Positions 44,625 to 54,268 of a DNA stretch of 64,000 nt are shown here, piece after piece; the first letter of the stretch is position 1; the number at the start of each line of letters is the position of its first letter. The DNA is from an uncultured Treponema sp. GTDB lineage: Bacteria; Spirochaetota; Spirochaetia; Treponematales; Treponemataceae. Under the pieces are notes generated by a model. It ran no database searches. It had not been told where the DNA came from and was given only the letters and a program-made list of their open reading frames with translations. The position numbers and the translations under genes are program-made. The DNA lies in contig CALFIX010000018.1 of the NCBI GenBank assembly GCA_937877515.1, forward strand, positions 44,477-108,476, read 5' to 3'.

Positions 44625-46751
44625 ATGCCAATTTTGGAATTAGAAAATGTAAGCTTCACATATCCACAGTCAAAAGAACCAGCTGTAAAAGACATAAACA
44701 TTTCCGTAAACAGTGGCGACTACATAGCTTTAGTAGGTTCCAACGGTTCTGGGAAAAGCACGATTGCCCGTATAATGGCAGGTTTCATAGAGCCAGAAAA
44801 CGGTATGGTAAAAACAGATTCCGACACTCTTCCAGGCATTGTTTTTCAGCAGCCAAAAGATCAAATTGTTGCCGGCATAGTTGAACGCGACACGGCATTC
44901 GGTCCGCAAAACCTAAATCTTTCAAAAGATGAAATTGAACTTCGCACTATAGAATGCCTCTCTGTCGTTGGCATGGCCGACAGAGCTTCTTCTCACACTT
45001 TTGAACTTTCTCTTGGTCAGACTCAGCGCATAGCTTTTAGCGGCATACTTTCACTTTTCCCGGACCTGCTTATTCTGGACGAAGTTACTGCAATGCTGGA
45101 CCCAGACGCAAGACTTGAACTTATAAAATTCATAGACCAGTGGAACACACGCGGGCACACAATAATTCATGTAACGCATGATGCAGATGAAGCCTTAAGG
45201 GCAAAAAGAATAATTGTTTTAGATAAAGGCTCAATAATTTTTAACGGCACAAAAGAAGAATTTAAAAAAAATACAGAGCTTTTTAATTTTGTTCTTGGAA
45301 AAAAGATTACAAAAGAAAACTTTATCTCAAGACCGTCACCACAAAGCAGTCAAGAAAAAGAAATTCTCTTAGAAGCCCAAAACCTTTCATTTAAATATCC
45401 AGACCGAACAATTTTTGAAAATCTAAATTTTACACTATACAAAGGAGAACTTGTTGCATTAACAGGTCCAAGCGGCTGCGGTAAAAGCACTTTACTGGAA
45501 ACGCTTGCAGGCCTTCATGATTTTACTGGAAATATTTATGCAAAAGAGAGACCGGCTCTTTCGTTACAGGAAAGCGACGCAGCACTATTTGCACCTTACG
45601 CAGCAGACGACGTTGCCTTTGGTCCTAAAAATTTTGGCGTTAAAGGGAAAACTCTTGTAAACCGTGTAAAAAATTCTATGGAACTATCTGGTCTTCCTTA
45701 CAAAGATTTTGCTAACCGCAGCACATTTGCCCTTTCTGGAGGAGAAAAAAGAAAGCTTTCTTTAGCAGGAATAATTGCACTAGACTCAGATATTATTTTA
45801 TTTGATGAACCGACAAGTGCATTAGATGCAGCTTCCAGAGAACAAATTTTACACACACTAAGACATCTTGCAGATTCAGGAAAAACTGTTTTATTCAGCA
45901 CTCATCGCACAGAAGAAGCATTAATTTCTGACAGAGAATTAAAATGGAAAGATTTAACAAACAACTCTTCTGAAAAAGAAAAACATGAACTGCAGTCAGA
46001 ACTTCCGCCTTCCCTCAAACCTTTTAAAAACATAAGCTTACTAAAAAAGCTTTCCCGCATCGGAAAATGTTTAATTTCACCTCCTGACGTTCCGGATTCT
46101 CTTGTAACCAGACTGCCTGCCTGCATAAAGCTTATGCTTTTTTTAGCTTTCCTCATTACAACCATAATTGTAAAACCCATTCAACTAAACCTTATTGTTA
46201 TGGCAGTTACGGTTCTATACTCTCTTTTAGCCAGGTACCCATTAAAAAAGCCTCTGTATGCTTTATGGAAGCTTTTACCATGGCTGCTTATATTTGCAGT
46301 TTTAGAATTTATTTTATACCCGTTACAGCAGAACGATAAAATTATTTTTGAATACGGTTCATTTATAATAACAAATACAAAAATTTTTCTTTCCGCAAGA
46401 ATGCTGGTAAGGGCAGTTTCCTTAATATTTACAACAGGAACCTTTATTTACACAACAAGCGAGCGCGAAATTTTAGACGGACTGGCAGCACTTTTATCTC
46501 CACTTTCTCTTTTAAAAATTCCAATAAGATACGTTGTTTTAATTACAGGAATTCTTTTCAGGTTTGTTCCACTCCTTATGGACGAGCTTTCTGGAATTGT
46601 AAAGACACAAATGATCAGAGGAGCCTTTGGAAACGTAAAAGGCTTTAAGAAACTTGGAATGCTGATTTCTCTATTCATTCCTTTAGTCTTACAGTCATAC
46701 AGAAAGGCACAAAATTTAGCAGATGCACTAACAGCCAGATATTTTTCTTGA
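44625..46751 (+). CDS. ECF transporter core fused in one chain (EcfA-EcfA'-EcfT)
   Basis: A 708-aa protein. The first ATPase spans about 1-225 (Walker A GSNGSGKST 38-46, LSLGQTQRIAFSG, LILDEVTAMLDPD). The second spans 245-440 (Walker A GPSGCGKST 281-289, LSGGEKRKLSLAG, LFDEPTSALD). Residues 480-708 are an EcfT-like membrane domain with about five helices, the QMIRGAF coupling motif and a terminal ADALTARYF. Energy-coupling factor modules import vitamins or metals with a separate S component; none is in the window. Usually A, A' and T are three proteins. Start chosen by the promoter 9 nt upstream. Confidence 0.86.
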   Translation: MPILELENVSFTYPQSKEPAVKDINISVNSGDYIALVGSNGSGKSTIARIMAGFIEPENGMVKTDSDTLPGIVFQQPKDQIVAGIVERDTAFGPQNLNLSKDEIELRTIECLSVVGMADRASSHTFELSLGQTQRIAFSGILSLFPDLLILDEVTAMLDPDARLELIKFIDQWNTRGHTIIHVTHDADEALRAKRIIVLDKGSIIFNGTKEEFKKNTELFNFVLGKKITKENFISRPSPQSSQEKEILLEAQNLSFKYPDRTIFENLNFTLYKGELVALTGPSGCGKSTLLETLAGLHDFTGNIYAKERPALSLQESDAALFAPYAADDVAFGPKNFGVKGKTLVNRVKNSMELSGLPYKDFANRSTFALSGGEKRKLSLAGIIALDSDIILFDEPTSALDAASREQILHTLRHLADSGKTVLFSTHRTEEALISDRELKWKDLTNNSSEKEKHELQSELPPSLKPFKNISLLKKLSRIGKCLISPPDVPDSLVTRLPACIKLMLFLAFLITTIIVKPIQLNLIVMAVTVLYSLLARYPLKKPLYALWKLLPWLLIFAVLEFILYPLQQNDKIIFEYGSFIITNTKIFLSARMLVRAVSLIFTTGTFIYTTSEREILDGLAALLSPLSLLKIPIRYVVLITGILFRFVPLLMDELSGIVKTQMIRGAFGNVKGFKKLGMLISLFIPLVLQSYRKAQNLADALTARYFS

Positions 46752-46776
46752 CGCTACACATTATAAAAAGTAAATT
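46748..46776 (+). promoter_or_regulatory. promoter of the SLC13-type permease gene
   Basis: TTGACG (46748-46753), 17 bp, TAAATT (46771-46776). It gives a leader of about 34 nt that contains AAGGA before the ATG at 46817. Confidence 0.5.
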
Positions 46777-46816
46777 AAGAGTATATTTAAATTTATAAAA
46801 ACAAGGACACTAAGTT

Positions 46817-48172
46817 ATGGAAGTAATGAAATGGGTCGTACTGGGCTTAGCTATAGCCATGTATGCATTAGTTATTGCATTTCAAGACAAGAAAGTTTAT
46901 TTTGCACTGAGTGCAGGTTTTATTGTAATACTTTTGGGAATAATCTTTCCAGGAAGCATTTTTCCACTTCCAGAAGATATTTTATCGTATGAAAGTTCAA
47001 CTCCATCGCATTGGTACGCATTAAACCATTCAATTGGAGACATAATAAACTGGAACGTCCTTTTAATATACCTTGGAAGCATGACAATTGCTTCTCTCTT
47101 TATCTATTCAAGAGTACCTGCACGCATTGCAGATGATATAGTTCGCCGCAGCAAAAATACGGGGCTTGCAATGGTAAGCATTCTTGCAATGACGGGAATA
47201 ATTTCTATTTTTGTAGAAAACGTTGCAACAGTTTTAGTAATGGCACCTATAGCATTAGCGCTCTGCAGAAAACTAAATATAAACCCAACTCTTTTTATGA
47301 TGGGTCTAGCCGTAATGAGCAACCTGGAAGGAACTGCAACTCTTGTAGGCGACCCGCCTTCTATGATTTTTGCAAGCTACGCAAATTACAACTTTAACGA
47401 CTTTTTCTTCCATGCAGGGCATCTTTCTATATTCTTTATAATACAAGCCGGCATGCTTTCTGGCTGTGCATTCTTCTACTTTTTCTTTGCAAAAAACGGA
47501 AAAAACAAAATAGATGTTGACCGCGAGGAAGTAATTTCCTGGTTTCCATTCATCTTACTTCTTACAATGATTTTTGGACTGGCAGGCATTTCTTTTATAC
47601 ATACAAGCTTTGAATACCTGAGTGGACTTTTTGTTTTTGCATTAGGTCTTACAGGAATTATATGGTTCAGATTTTTTCAGCACCAAAGCAAAGAAGAATC
47701 ATGGAAAGTCATAAAAGAATTGGACTGGGAAACAATTTTCTTCTTAATCGGAATCTTTGTTGTAATTGGCGGTATAAAAGAGACAGGTCTCTTAGATGAC
47801 TTTGCACTCTTCCTTGCAAAGTTAACAGGTGGCTCAAAACTCTTAGGCTTTATAATACTACTGGTTGTATCTATAGTTATTTCAGGATTTGTAGACAACG
47901 TGCCTTACATAATTGCAATGCTTCCTGTTGCAGGATCTATGGCTGCATCCATGAACTTAAACGCAGAGCTTTACATGTTTGCCTTATTAGTTGGAAGTTG
48001 CCTTGGTGGAAACCTAACACCATTCGGAGCTAGTGCAAATATTGTAACAATGGGAATAATCAAAAAAGAGGGGTATCCAATGAAGTTCTCCGACTGGCTT
48101 AAAATTGGAGTACCATTTACAGTAATTACAACAACAGTTGCAGCTTTAGTACTTTGGCTTTTGTGGGCTTAA
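46817..48172 (+). CDS. SLC13/ArsB/NhaD-superfamily permease
   Basis: A 451-aa membrane protein with about eleven helices. Ion-transporter superfamily motifs are seen in IFVENVATVLVMAPIALAL, NLEGTATLVGDPPSM, SGFVDNVPYIIAMLP and LGGNLTPFGASANIV, placed in two inverted halves. It could be a Na+-coupled dicarboxylate carrier, an NhaD-like antiporter or an ArsB-like pump; there are no arsenic genes nearby. AAGGA lies upstream of the ATG. It stands alone. Confidence 0.8.
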   Translation: MEVMKWVVLGLAIAMYALVIAFQDKKVYFALSAGFIVILLGIIFPGSIFPLPEDILSYESSTPSHWYALNHSIGDIINWNVLLIYLGSMTIASLFIYSRVPARIADDIVRRSKNTGLAMVSILAMTGIISIFVENVATVLVMAPIALALCRKLNINPTLFMMGLAVMSNLEGTATLVGDPPSMIFASYANYNFNDFFFHAGHLSIFFIIQAGMLSGCAFFYFFFAKNGKNKIDVDREEVISWFPFILLLTMIFGLAGISFIHTSFEYLSGLFVFALGLTGIIWFRFFQHQSKEESWKVIKELDWETIFFLIGIFVVIGGIKETGLLDDFALFLAKLTGGSKLLGFIILLVVSIVISGFVDNVPYIIAMLPVAGSMAASMNLNAELYMFALLVGSCLGGNLTPFGASANIVTMGIIKKEGYPMKFSDWLKIGVPFTVITTTVAALVLWLLWA

Positions 48173-48189
48173 AACAAACAGGTAAAAAG

Positions 48190-48594
48190 CTAAACTTGCA
48201 TATTAATAACACTTCCGGCCTCTGGCATAAGACCTGCTAAACCGTAGGTAGCCGGTTCTGCGGAAGCTGTTACAGCATCTGCAATTTGCTTTTGATATTG
48301 CTTTATAAGAGCATCTTTCTGACTTTCTGTCATATCTTCGTAATTAAAAGAAGAAAGCATACTTTCAGAACTAGACTTTTTCATACTTACAAGCTGATGA
48401 ATAAGAGAGTTTAAAATACGAATTCTGTTTACAGGAACCCCCTTACCGTCTGCTCCTGAAGAAACTCCATGAACATAATCTAGCTGAGAATAAACAACGG
48501 CACTAGGTTTTACCGGAACATACAGGGAACCTGCAGAACTGGAAAAAAGAGTTTTATAAGATGATGCATTTAATGTAATTCCACTAGAATACAT
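48190..48594 (-). CDS. small hypothetical protein
   Basis: A 134-aa protein (starts MYSSGITLNASSYKTLF) with no signal peptide, no membrane segment and no motif I recognise. It is rich in Ser and Ala, with a charged helical middle (SFNYEDMTESQKDALIKQYQK). GGTGAGG lies upstream of the ATG, which supports real expression. It lies 52 nt after the solute-binding protein gene on the same strand and could be in the same transcript. Confidence 0.6.
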   Translation of the reverse strand: MYSSGITLNASSYKTLFSSSAGSLYVPVKPSAVVYSQLDYVHGVSSGADGKGVPVNRIRILNSLIHQLVSMKKSSSESMLSSFNYEDMTESQKDALIKQYQKQIADAVTASAEPATYGLAGLMPEAGSVINMQV

Positions 48595-48646
48595 AATTTT
48601 ACCCTCACCTAAAATATCGGTAAAGGATAAAATGTTCTTAAGTATT

Positions 48647-49954
48647 TTAGTAAAATTGCTTTGTCCAGTCTGTAATACGTTCTTCTAAAGATGCAACTGA
48701 AGTAGTAGCACTAGTATCAGAACTTTCTTTCAGATAAGGAAGAAGAACTCTCTCCTTTATGTTTACCCAGCGATAAGGTAAAATTTTTGGCATACTCAAA
48801 TATTCTTCAGACGGAAGGTTACCCAAAAGCTGCCTGTAGTGCATGGGAAAATACTTTTCATTTACCCCCTTTAGCGAAGAAAACCCGTTTGCAATACCAA
48901 AATTAACGGTATCAAGCTTTATATTTTCCATACGCATAATAAGCTCTCTTTGTGTATTTTCATTAAAAAACCAGCCAATAAATTTTTCTGCGGTCTTCGC
49001 ATTTTTAGCTTTCTTATAAAGCCCTAAAGTAACAATGTCATCTTCTACACATATTTTATTATCCTGCTCAAGCCAGCGGAATGTCAGAGCCGTAGACTGA
49101 GTTTCTGAAAGCTTAAAAAAGTCATCACTCGGTAAATATGTAAAAAGGCACCTGCCCGTAGTTACCTGTCTGTATTTAGGCATGTAAAGATATTTAAACT
49201 CAAAGTTCTGCTCGCTGGTTGTATCTGTGTTGCGAGCCAATGTCCATTCCTTTACATCACTTATTGCAAGCTGCAAAGACTTGGAATCCCATGCAAAATT
49301 ATTTCCTTTTTCATGGTAGTCTGCACCGTAAAGCTTAGTAAGCTCATAAAGAAAGTCTTCATCCCAGGAAGGAGCATACCCCATGGCAGCATAAGTTCCA
49401 TCTGCATTCTGAACATTAAATCCGGCTGCCAGAGTTTTTAACTGCGAAAGATTTATAACATGAGTAGAAACAGAAGAAACTAAATCTTCATTCTTTTTAG
49501 AATAAATTATTGCCGGCAGATTAAAACTTACAGGAAGAAGATACTGCTTTTCGTTTATCTCTCCGTAATCAATCAGCTGCTTATAAAATGAAGAACGAGA
49601 AATTTTTTGTTCAGAAAGGACGTAATCTAATGTAGAAAAATACCTGCGCGTACCGCTATTCTTAAGCCAGGAACCTAAAACCAAATCAGGTCCTTCTTCG
49701 TCTTTTGCAGGAGGCATGGCACTGGCTACAGATTTCTTGTAAACAACAACAACTTTTACATCGTCATGACTTGCATTAAAAAGTTCTGCGTAAGAAACAA
49801 GACTTGGAACATCAGTCCAAATAGTTGCAATTTTAGCTTCCTTTGCGGCACATGAGCAAAACAAAAAAGATGCCGATGCCACAAAAAAAGCTAATGTTTT
49901 ATTATGCAGATAATTCTTCTGCCGTATCGTAAATTGCCTGGTAAACAGTTTCAA
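48647..49954 (-). CDS. extracellular solute-binding lipoprotein (family 1 type)
   Basis: A 435-aa protein with a long basic n-region, a hydrophobic stretch and the lipobox LFCSC, so Cys34 should be lipidated. The rest looks like a sugar-type ABC substrate-binding protein (ATIWTDVPSLVSYAELFNAS near the N-terminus, KTAEKFIGWFFNENTQREL near residue 325). The start is TTG at 49954 with GAGG 6 nt upstream. The first 53 nt overlap the aminotransferase end. No ABC permease genes are nearby, so its transporter is elsewhere or it has another role. Confidence 0.78.
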   Translation of the reverse strand: MKLFTRQFTIRQKNYLHNKTLAFFVASASFLFCSCAAKEAKIATIWTDVPSLVSYAELFNASHDDVKVVVVYKKSVASAMPPAKDEEGPDLVLGSWLKNSGTRRYFSTLDYVLSEQKISRSSFYKQLIDYGEINEKQYLLPVSFNLPAIIYSKKNEDLVSSVSTHVINLSQLKTLAAGFNVQNADGTYAAMGYAPSWDEDFLYELTKLYGADYHEKGNNFAWDSKSLQLAISDVKEWTLARNTDTTSEQNFEFKYLYMPKYRQVTTGRCLFTYLPSDDFFKLSETQSTALTFRWLEQDNKICVEDDIVTLGLYKKAKNAKTAEKFIGWFFNENTQRELIMRMENIKLDTVNFGIANGFSSLKGVNEKYFPMHYRQLLGNLPSEEYLSMPKILPYRWVNIKERVLLPYLKESSDTSATTSVASLEERITDWTKQFY

Positions 49955-51194
49955 TCTTATCCTCGTTTAAACTTGAGAATGCAACTCTAAGAGTATGTTC
50001 ATCGATTGCTATTGTACCAATTCCTTTATCGTTAAGCAACTTCTGCCTCAAAAGCTCTGCATCAAGCTTGTACAAGTGGAAAGACATAAAGTAACCGGAA
50101 TTAAACGGTAAGGCTTCCAGATGCCTTGAAGTATGAGTATTAACAAAATCCTTTACAAGATGATATCTCTTTTCCAGAATTGCACGGAACGCTGCCTTTT
50201 CGTTTTCCATGGCAGAATCTTTATATGCACGCAAAAGAATTGACTGAGGAGGCGTAGAAGCACAAGAAACAGAAGAACGGATTGCTCCCATAAGCTTTTT
50301 TACCAAAGCATCATACTGCTCTTCTGTCATACCTTTACAACCAAAAGTAATAAAGCCAGTTCTAAAGCCCCATGCAAAATCTTCCTTTGTAGGACCATCA
50401 ATTTTTGCAGCAAGAACATTAGGGTGTAAATCTGCCAGATATGCAAAAAGCGACTGGCTTTCTATATCGTCTTCATAGTTAAGGCCAAAGTAAGCATCGT
50501 CACACCAAACCATAACCTTTGTTCCTTCTTCAGCAAGCTTTTGAACAATCTCTACAATTCTCCGGGCTTCCTGTTTTGTCGGGCTGTATCCGGAAGGATT
50601 CTGAGGAAAGTTTAAAAGCACTCTGACACTACCGTTTTTAGCCTGTTCCTTAAGAGTCTTTTCTAAAGAGTCAATGTCAAACTTACCGTCCTTAAACATT
50701 GTAAACTGAACAAACTCTGCGTTGCGTCTGGCACTTGCAATCAAAACATAATTGTCCCAGGAAGGATTTGCAGCAACTAAAGGTTTTGATTCATCTAAAA
50801 ACAAATCTGCAAGGTAAGAAATACCGGCTGTAAGACCAGGAACCAAAACAGGAAGAGAAATTGCCTTATTCTTTAAGAGTGGATTCTTTTTAATAATATT
50901 TTCTTTCCACTGTGCACGGAGGTCCGGATTACCAGCAGTAGGTGCATAAGCTACAAGCTCGCGAGTTGTTAACTCTGGAGTAATCTTTTGCATGCAGGAA
51001 AGCATTACAGGAGTTCCGTCAACAACAGTCATACCGATAGTACCGTTTGCAACTTTACCAAGTTTTTTTGCTTCTGCGCTTTGAGCTATAATTCCTTTAG
51101 GAAAATAAAGACGTTCTCCAACATCAGAAAGAAGGGAGAGAGCAGTTGTACCCTTAAGGGCGTCATTAAGTTCTTGTGCCAATGGATTTAACAT
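49902..51194 (-). CDS. class I/II aminotransferase
   Basis: A 430-aa PLP enzyme of the aspartate aminotransferase fold. Visible elements are VPGLTAGISYLADLF, the Asn of LNFPQNPSGYSPT, the Asp-Tyr pair of WCDDAYFGL, and the region of the PLP lysine, IDGPTKEDFAWGFRTGF. The N-terminal YFPKGIIAQSAEAKKLG segment is unusual for plain AspAT. The substrate is not clear. Start set at 51194 (MLNPLAQELND); a TTGACA and a TACTAT lie upstream with poor spacing (19 bp), 7 nt before the ATG. Confidence 0.84.
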   Translation of the reverse strand: MLNPLAQELNDALKGTTALSLLSDVGERLYFPKGIIAQSAEAKKLGKVANGTIGMTVVDGTPVMLSCMQKITPELTTRELVAYAPTAGNPDLRAQWKENIIKKNPLLKNKAISLPVLVPGLTAGISYLADLFLDESKPLVAANPSWDNYVLIASARRNAEFVQFTMFKDGKFDIDSLEKTLKEQAKNGSVRVLLNFPQNPSGYSPTKQEARRIVEIVQKLAEEGTKVMVWCDDAYFGLNYEDDIESQSLFAYLADLHPNVLAAKIDGPTKEDFAWGFRTGFITFGCKGMTEEQYDALVKKLMGAIRSSVSCASTPPQSILLRAYKDSAMENEKAAFRAILEKRYHLVKDFVNTHTSRHLEALPFNSGYFMSFHLYKLDAELLRQKLLNDKGIGTIAIDEHTLRVAFSSLNEDKIETVYQAIYDTAEELSA

Positions 51195-51326
51195 AATGGC
51201 TATAGTATTCAAAAAACGGGGCTGCGTGTCAATAAAATTTATAAGTTTTTTGCATAAATATACAAGTTTTATGAATAAATAAACTTATTTGGAAGGTATG
51301 AGTATAAGACAAAAAGAACTCCCCTG

Positions 51327-51355
51327 TTGAGGGAAAATAAACAAAATTGTATAAT
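51327..51355 (+). promoter_or_regulatory. promoter of the moxR-bat operon
   Basis: TTGAGG (51327-51332), 17 bp, TATAAT (51350-51355). The expected start at about 51362 leaves a leader of about 20 nt that carries AAGGAAA before the ATG at 51382. Confidence 0.68.
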
Positions 51356-51381
51356 TCCTTAATTTTTTTAAGGAAACAGCA

Positions 51382-52401
51382 ATGGAAAAAACGCTCACAA
51401 AGGCAGACTTAGATGCCTGCTCTCAATATATAAAAGAATGTCAGGCAGAAATGGCAAAGAGAATTGTCGGCCAGAAGGAAGTCATCGACGGAATTCTTAT
51501 GGCACTCATCACAGGAGGCCACGTTTTACTGGAAGGTGTTCCCGGCCTTGCAAAAACACTCATGGTAAAAACTTTCGCAGACATTTCCGGCCTTGACTTT
51601 AAGCGCATTCAATTTACACCGGACCTGTTGCCGGCAGACGTAACTGGAACTCTTCTTTACGAACAGTCAACGGGTTCATTTTCTGTAAGAAAGGGACCAG
51701 TTTTTACAAACGTCGTACTTGCAGACGAAATAAACAGGGCGCCTGCAAAAGTTCAATCGGCATTACTGGAAGCAATGGCAGAGCACCACGTAACCATAGG
51801 AGAAACAACATACCCGCTTCCTGAGCCATTTTTTGTTCTTGCAACACAAAACCCTATCGAACAGGAAGGCACCTACAATCTTCCGGAAGCAGAACTGGAC
51901 CGCTTTTTATTAAAGCTTTTAGTTTCTTACCCCACTCAAGAAGAAGAAAAAAACATTATCCGCACAAACGGAAATGCAATTAATGTAGACGTAAAAAAAA
52001 TATTTTCTGCAGCAGCATTAAAAAAATGTAGAGCTGCAATAGACGGCATTACTCAAGATGAATCCATTTTGGACTACATAGTTTCGCTTGTAAGTGTTAC
52101 CCGCCCCGCACCGGAGACAAAAGAAGACAGAACATTCTCCTTGTCACAGTCAAAAAACAGAAGCGACATTCAGCGCTACATAGCTTTTGGAGCATCTCCT
52201 CGTGCCGGCATTGCACTTTTAAAATGCGCAAAAGTAAATGCACTATTTAACGCACGAAGCTTTGTTTTACCAGAAGACGTTCAGGCTGTTGCAAAACCTG
52301 TGTTAAGACACAGACTTGTCTTAAACTATGAAGCTGCAGCAGACTCTGTAACGCAAGATTCCCTTATCGAAAAAATCATAGAACTTTTACCAACACCTTA
52401 A
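51382..52401 (+). CDS. MoxR-family AAA+ ATPase
   Basis: A 339-aa AAA+ protein: Walker A is in GVPGLAKTLMVKT near residue 55, Walker B in VVLADEINRAPAKVQSALLEAM, and sensor 1 in VLATQNPIEQEGTYNLPEAELDRF. MoxR ATPases are chaperones that insert metals or mature partners with VWA domains. Here it opens an operon with a DUF58 protein and two VWA proteins, the standard bat arrangement. It has its own promoter and Shine-Dalgarno. Confidence 0.93.
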   Translation: MEKTLTKADLDACSQYIKECQAEMAKRIVGQKEVIDGILMALITGGHVLLEGVPGLAKTLMVKTFADISGLDFKRIQFTPDLLPADVTGTLLYEQSTGSFSVRKGPVFTNVVLADEINRAPAKVQSALLEAMAEHHVTIGETTYPLPEPFFVLATQNPIEQEGTYNLPEAELDRFLLKLLVSYPTQEEEKNIIRTNGNAINVDVKKIFSAAALKKCRAAIDGITQDESILDYIVSLVSVTRPAPETKEDRTFSLSQSKNRSDIQRYIAFGASPRAGIALLKCAKVNALFNARSFVLPEDVQAVAKPVLRHRLVLNYEAAADSVTQDSLIEKIIELLPTP

Positions 52402-52406
52402 AAAAA

Positions 52407-53282
52407 ATGCAGAAACAAAATTCTCTTGCAAAGCGAGCATATCTCTTACACTTAAACTCTCTTACTATAGCAAATGGTATGAAAAGCGGTTCTTTTAAAT
52501 CACTTTATAAGGGACAGGGAATAGACTTTTCCGGAGTACGAGACTACCTAAGCGGAGATGACGTAAGAACTATAGACTGGAATGTTACCTCCAGAATGGC
52601 AAAACCTTACGTAAAAGTTTTTGAAGAAGACAAAGAATTAGACGTATTTATTATTTTGGACAAGTCACTTTCCATGGAAACCGGTTCCATAAGAACCCGC
52701 ATGGATTGCGCAGTAGAGTGTGCTTCCCTTTTATCAATGGCAGCATCCATTATCTCAAGTCCGACAGGGGCTGTCTTATTCAGTAGCGAAATAGAATTTT
52801 CCTGTACACCGGCAACAGGAAAAAAGCACCTGTATTCATTGCTTTCCAGATACGAAAAACAGCTCAATACAAAACAAAAAGGCTCTGCTTTAGACTCCGC
52901 ATTAATTGTAGCAGAAAAGCTTTTAAGAAAAAGAAGCCTTGTAATTATCATTTCTGACTTTAGAAGCAAAGGCTGGGAAAGACCTTTTGCCTCCTTATGC
53001 CATAAAAATGACGTAATAGCACTGCGCATAACAGACTCCTCAGACACAATACTTCCCGTTCTGGGTTCTGTTACCTTTACAGACCCGGAAACCTCTTTTA
53101 GCGAGTCGCTTCCAACGCACTCAAAAAAATTTGCCCGTGCATGGAGGGAATACAACGAACAAAAAACAGATGCCTGGACTCACGAGTGTTTAAGGAGGGG
53201 AGCTTTTCCTTTTACACTAAACACCGCAAGTGATGCTGCAACGGAACTTTGCAAACTCTTTTACAAAAGAGGTGCTTCATGA
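52407..53282 (+). CDS. DUF58 protein of the bat operon
   Basis: A 291-aa DUF58 protein. The conserved GIDFSGVRDYLSGDDVRTIDWNVTSR block is near residue 35, followed by a VWA-like domain with LDKSLSMETGS (metal-site DxSxS-like) and VIIISDFRSKGWE. It is the usual partner of MoxR. It starts 5 nt after moxR without a visible Shine-Dalgarno and overlaps the next gene by 4 nt (ATGA), so translation is coupled. Confidence 0.88.
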   Translation: MQKQNSLAKRAYLLHLNSLTIANGMKSGSFKSLYKGQGIDFSGVRDYLSGDDVRTIDWNVTSRMAKPYVKVFEEDKELDVFIILDKSLSMETGSIRTRMDCAVECASLLSMAASIISSPTGAVLFSSEIEFSCTPATGKKHLYSLLSRYEKQLNTKQKGSALDSALIVAEKLLRKRSLVIIISDFRSKGWERPFASLCHKNDVIALRITDSSDTILPVLGSVTFTDPETSFSESLPTHSKKFARAWREYNEQKTDAWTHECLRRGAFPFTLNTASDAATELCKLFYKRGAS

Positions 53283-54268
53283 GAAGACTTTTATCTAAGC
53301 TTTTTGTACTTCTTTATCTTCTACCTCTTTTTGCAGAAAATCAGCAAATTCTTATTCCTAAGGAAGTCTTTGTTGGCGACACAGCAACCATTCAGTATAA
53401 ATTTGAAAGCAATTTAGACTTTTTTGCATTTGTTCCAGATTCATATTTTTCAGGCGAAGAGCTATTTCTGGACGTAGAAGAACTTTCTAACATTTCATCT
53501 TCATGCACAATAAAAAAAGCTACACTTACAAGAGACTACACTCAATACACCTTAAACATTACTGTAGTTCCATGGGTATGCGGTCAAATGTCTTTTAAAA
53601 GCTTTAACATATACGACATGTACCCGCACACAAACTATGCCCCGGAAAAACAAAGCTACATCATTCAACTGCTTCCTGTAACCATAGCCTCTCTTTCTCA
53701 AAAAATGGGAGTTACAACACTAAGAGAGCAAAAAGGACCAATTCTTTTACCCGGTACAAATTACATTATTCTTGCTTTAAGCATACTCTTAGTCTTATTT
53801 ATCACTTTAATATTCATAATCCTCATAAAGCTTCCCAAGATAATAAAATTTATTTCTTCACTAAAGCAGAGATTTGAATTTTACATGAATGCAAAAAACG
53901 CACTTCATAAGTTAAAAATTTTACGCAATGCAAAAACCTCAGACTACAATTTTTCCATTTTCTGGCAAAAGACAATAAAAAATTATCTGAACAACAGGTT
54001 CAGTACAAACCTAACTTCAACTCCGTCAGGTAAAATATACAGTGAAATTCTGAAAAACACTGATGGAATTATAGACGAAAACTACACGGCATCTTTAGAA
54101 GAACTGTCCAGATTCTTTATAAGAACTGACTACATAAAATTTGCTCACGGCTCTTTAGATTCTCATCTCTTACCGCAGGAAGAACATGCGGCGGCTTTTC
54201 AAAAAACAGAAAGAGCAACCATAATAACCCGGAGCATACTTTCTATAAATAAACTGGAGGAAATGTAA
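53279..54268 (+). CDS. bat operon membrane protein (DUF4381-like position)
   Basis: A 329-aa protein with a signal peptide (residues 1-19), an extracytoplasmic beta-rich part, one membrane segment near 172-194 (LALSILLVLFITLIFIILI) and a cytoplasmic C-terminal helix-rich part. It sits where Bat operons carry a DUF4381-like gene, between DUF58 and BatA. I do not recognise it with certainty by sequence. The start ATG overlaps the DUF58 stop, and its own TAA shares a base with the next ATG. Confidence 0.7.
   Translation: MRRLLSKLFVLLYLLPLFAENQQILIPKEVFVGDTATIQYKFESNLDFFAFVPDSYFSGEELFLDVEELSNISSSCTIKKATLTRDYTQYTLNITVVPWVCGQMSFKSFNIYDMYPHTNYAPEKQSYIIQLLPVTIASLSQKMGVTTLREQKGPILLPGTNYIILALSILLVLFITLIFIILIKLPKIIKFISSLKQRFEFYMNAKNALHKLKILRNAKTSDYNFSIFWQKTIKNYLNNRFSTNLTSTPSGKIYSEILKNTDGIIDENYTASLEELSRFFIRTDYIKFAHGSLDSHLLPQEEHAAAFQKTERATIITRSILSINKLEEM

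Noticed and set aside
51355..51375. Hairpin TTCCTTAA/TTAAGGAA that would hide the moxR ribosome binding site.
   Set aside because: Its left arm overlaps the -10 box and lies before the predicted transcription start, so it would not be in the mRNA.
52607..53155. 182-codon open frame antisense to the DUF58 gene.
   Set aside because: The DUF58 gene has family motifs and operon coupling; the antisense frame has no start signal or recognisable motif.
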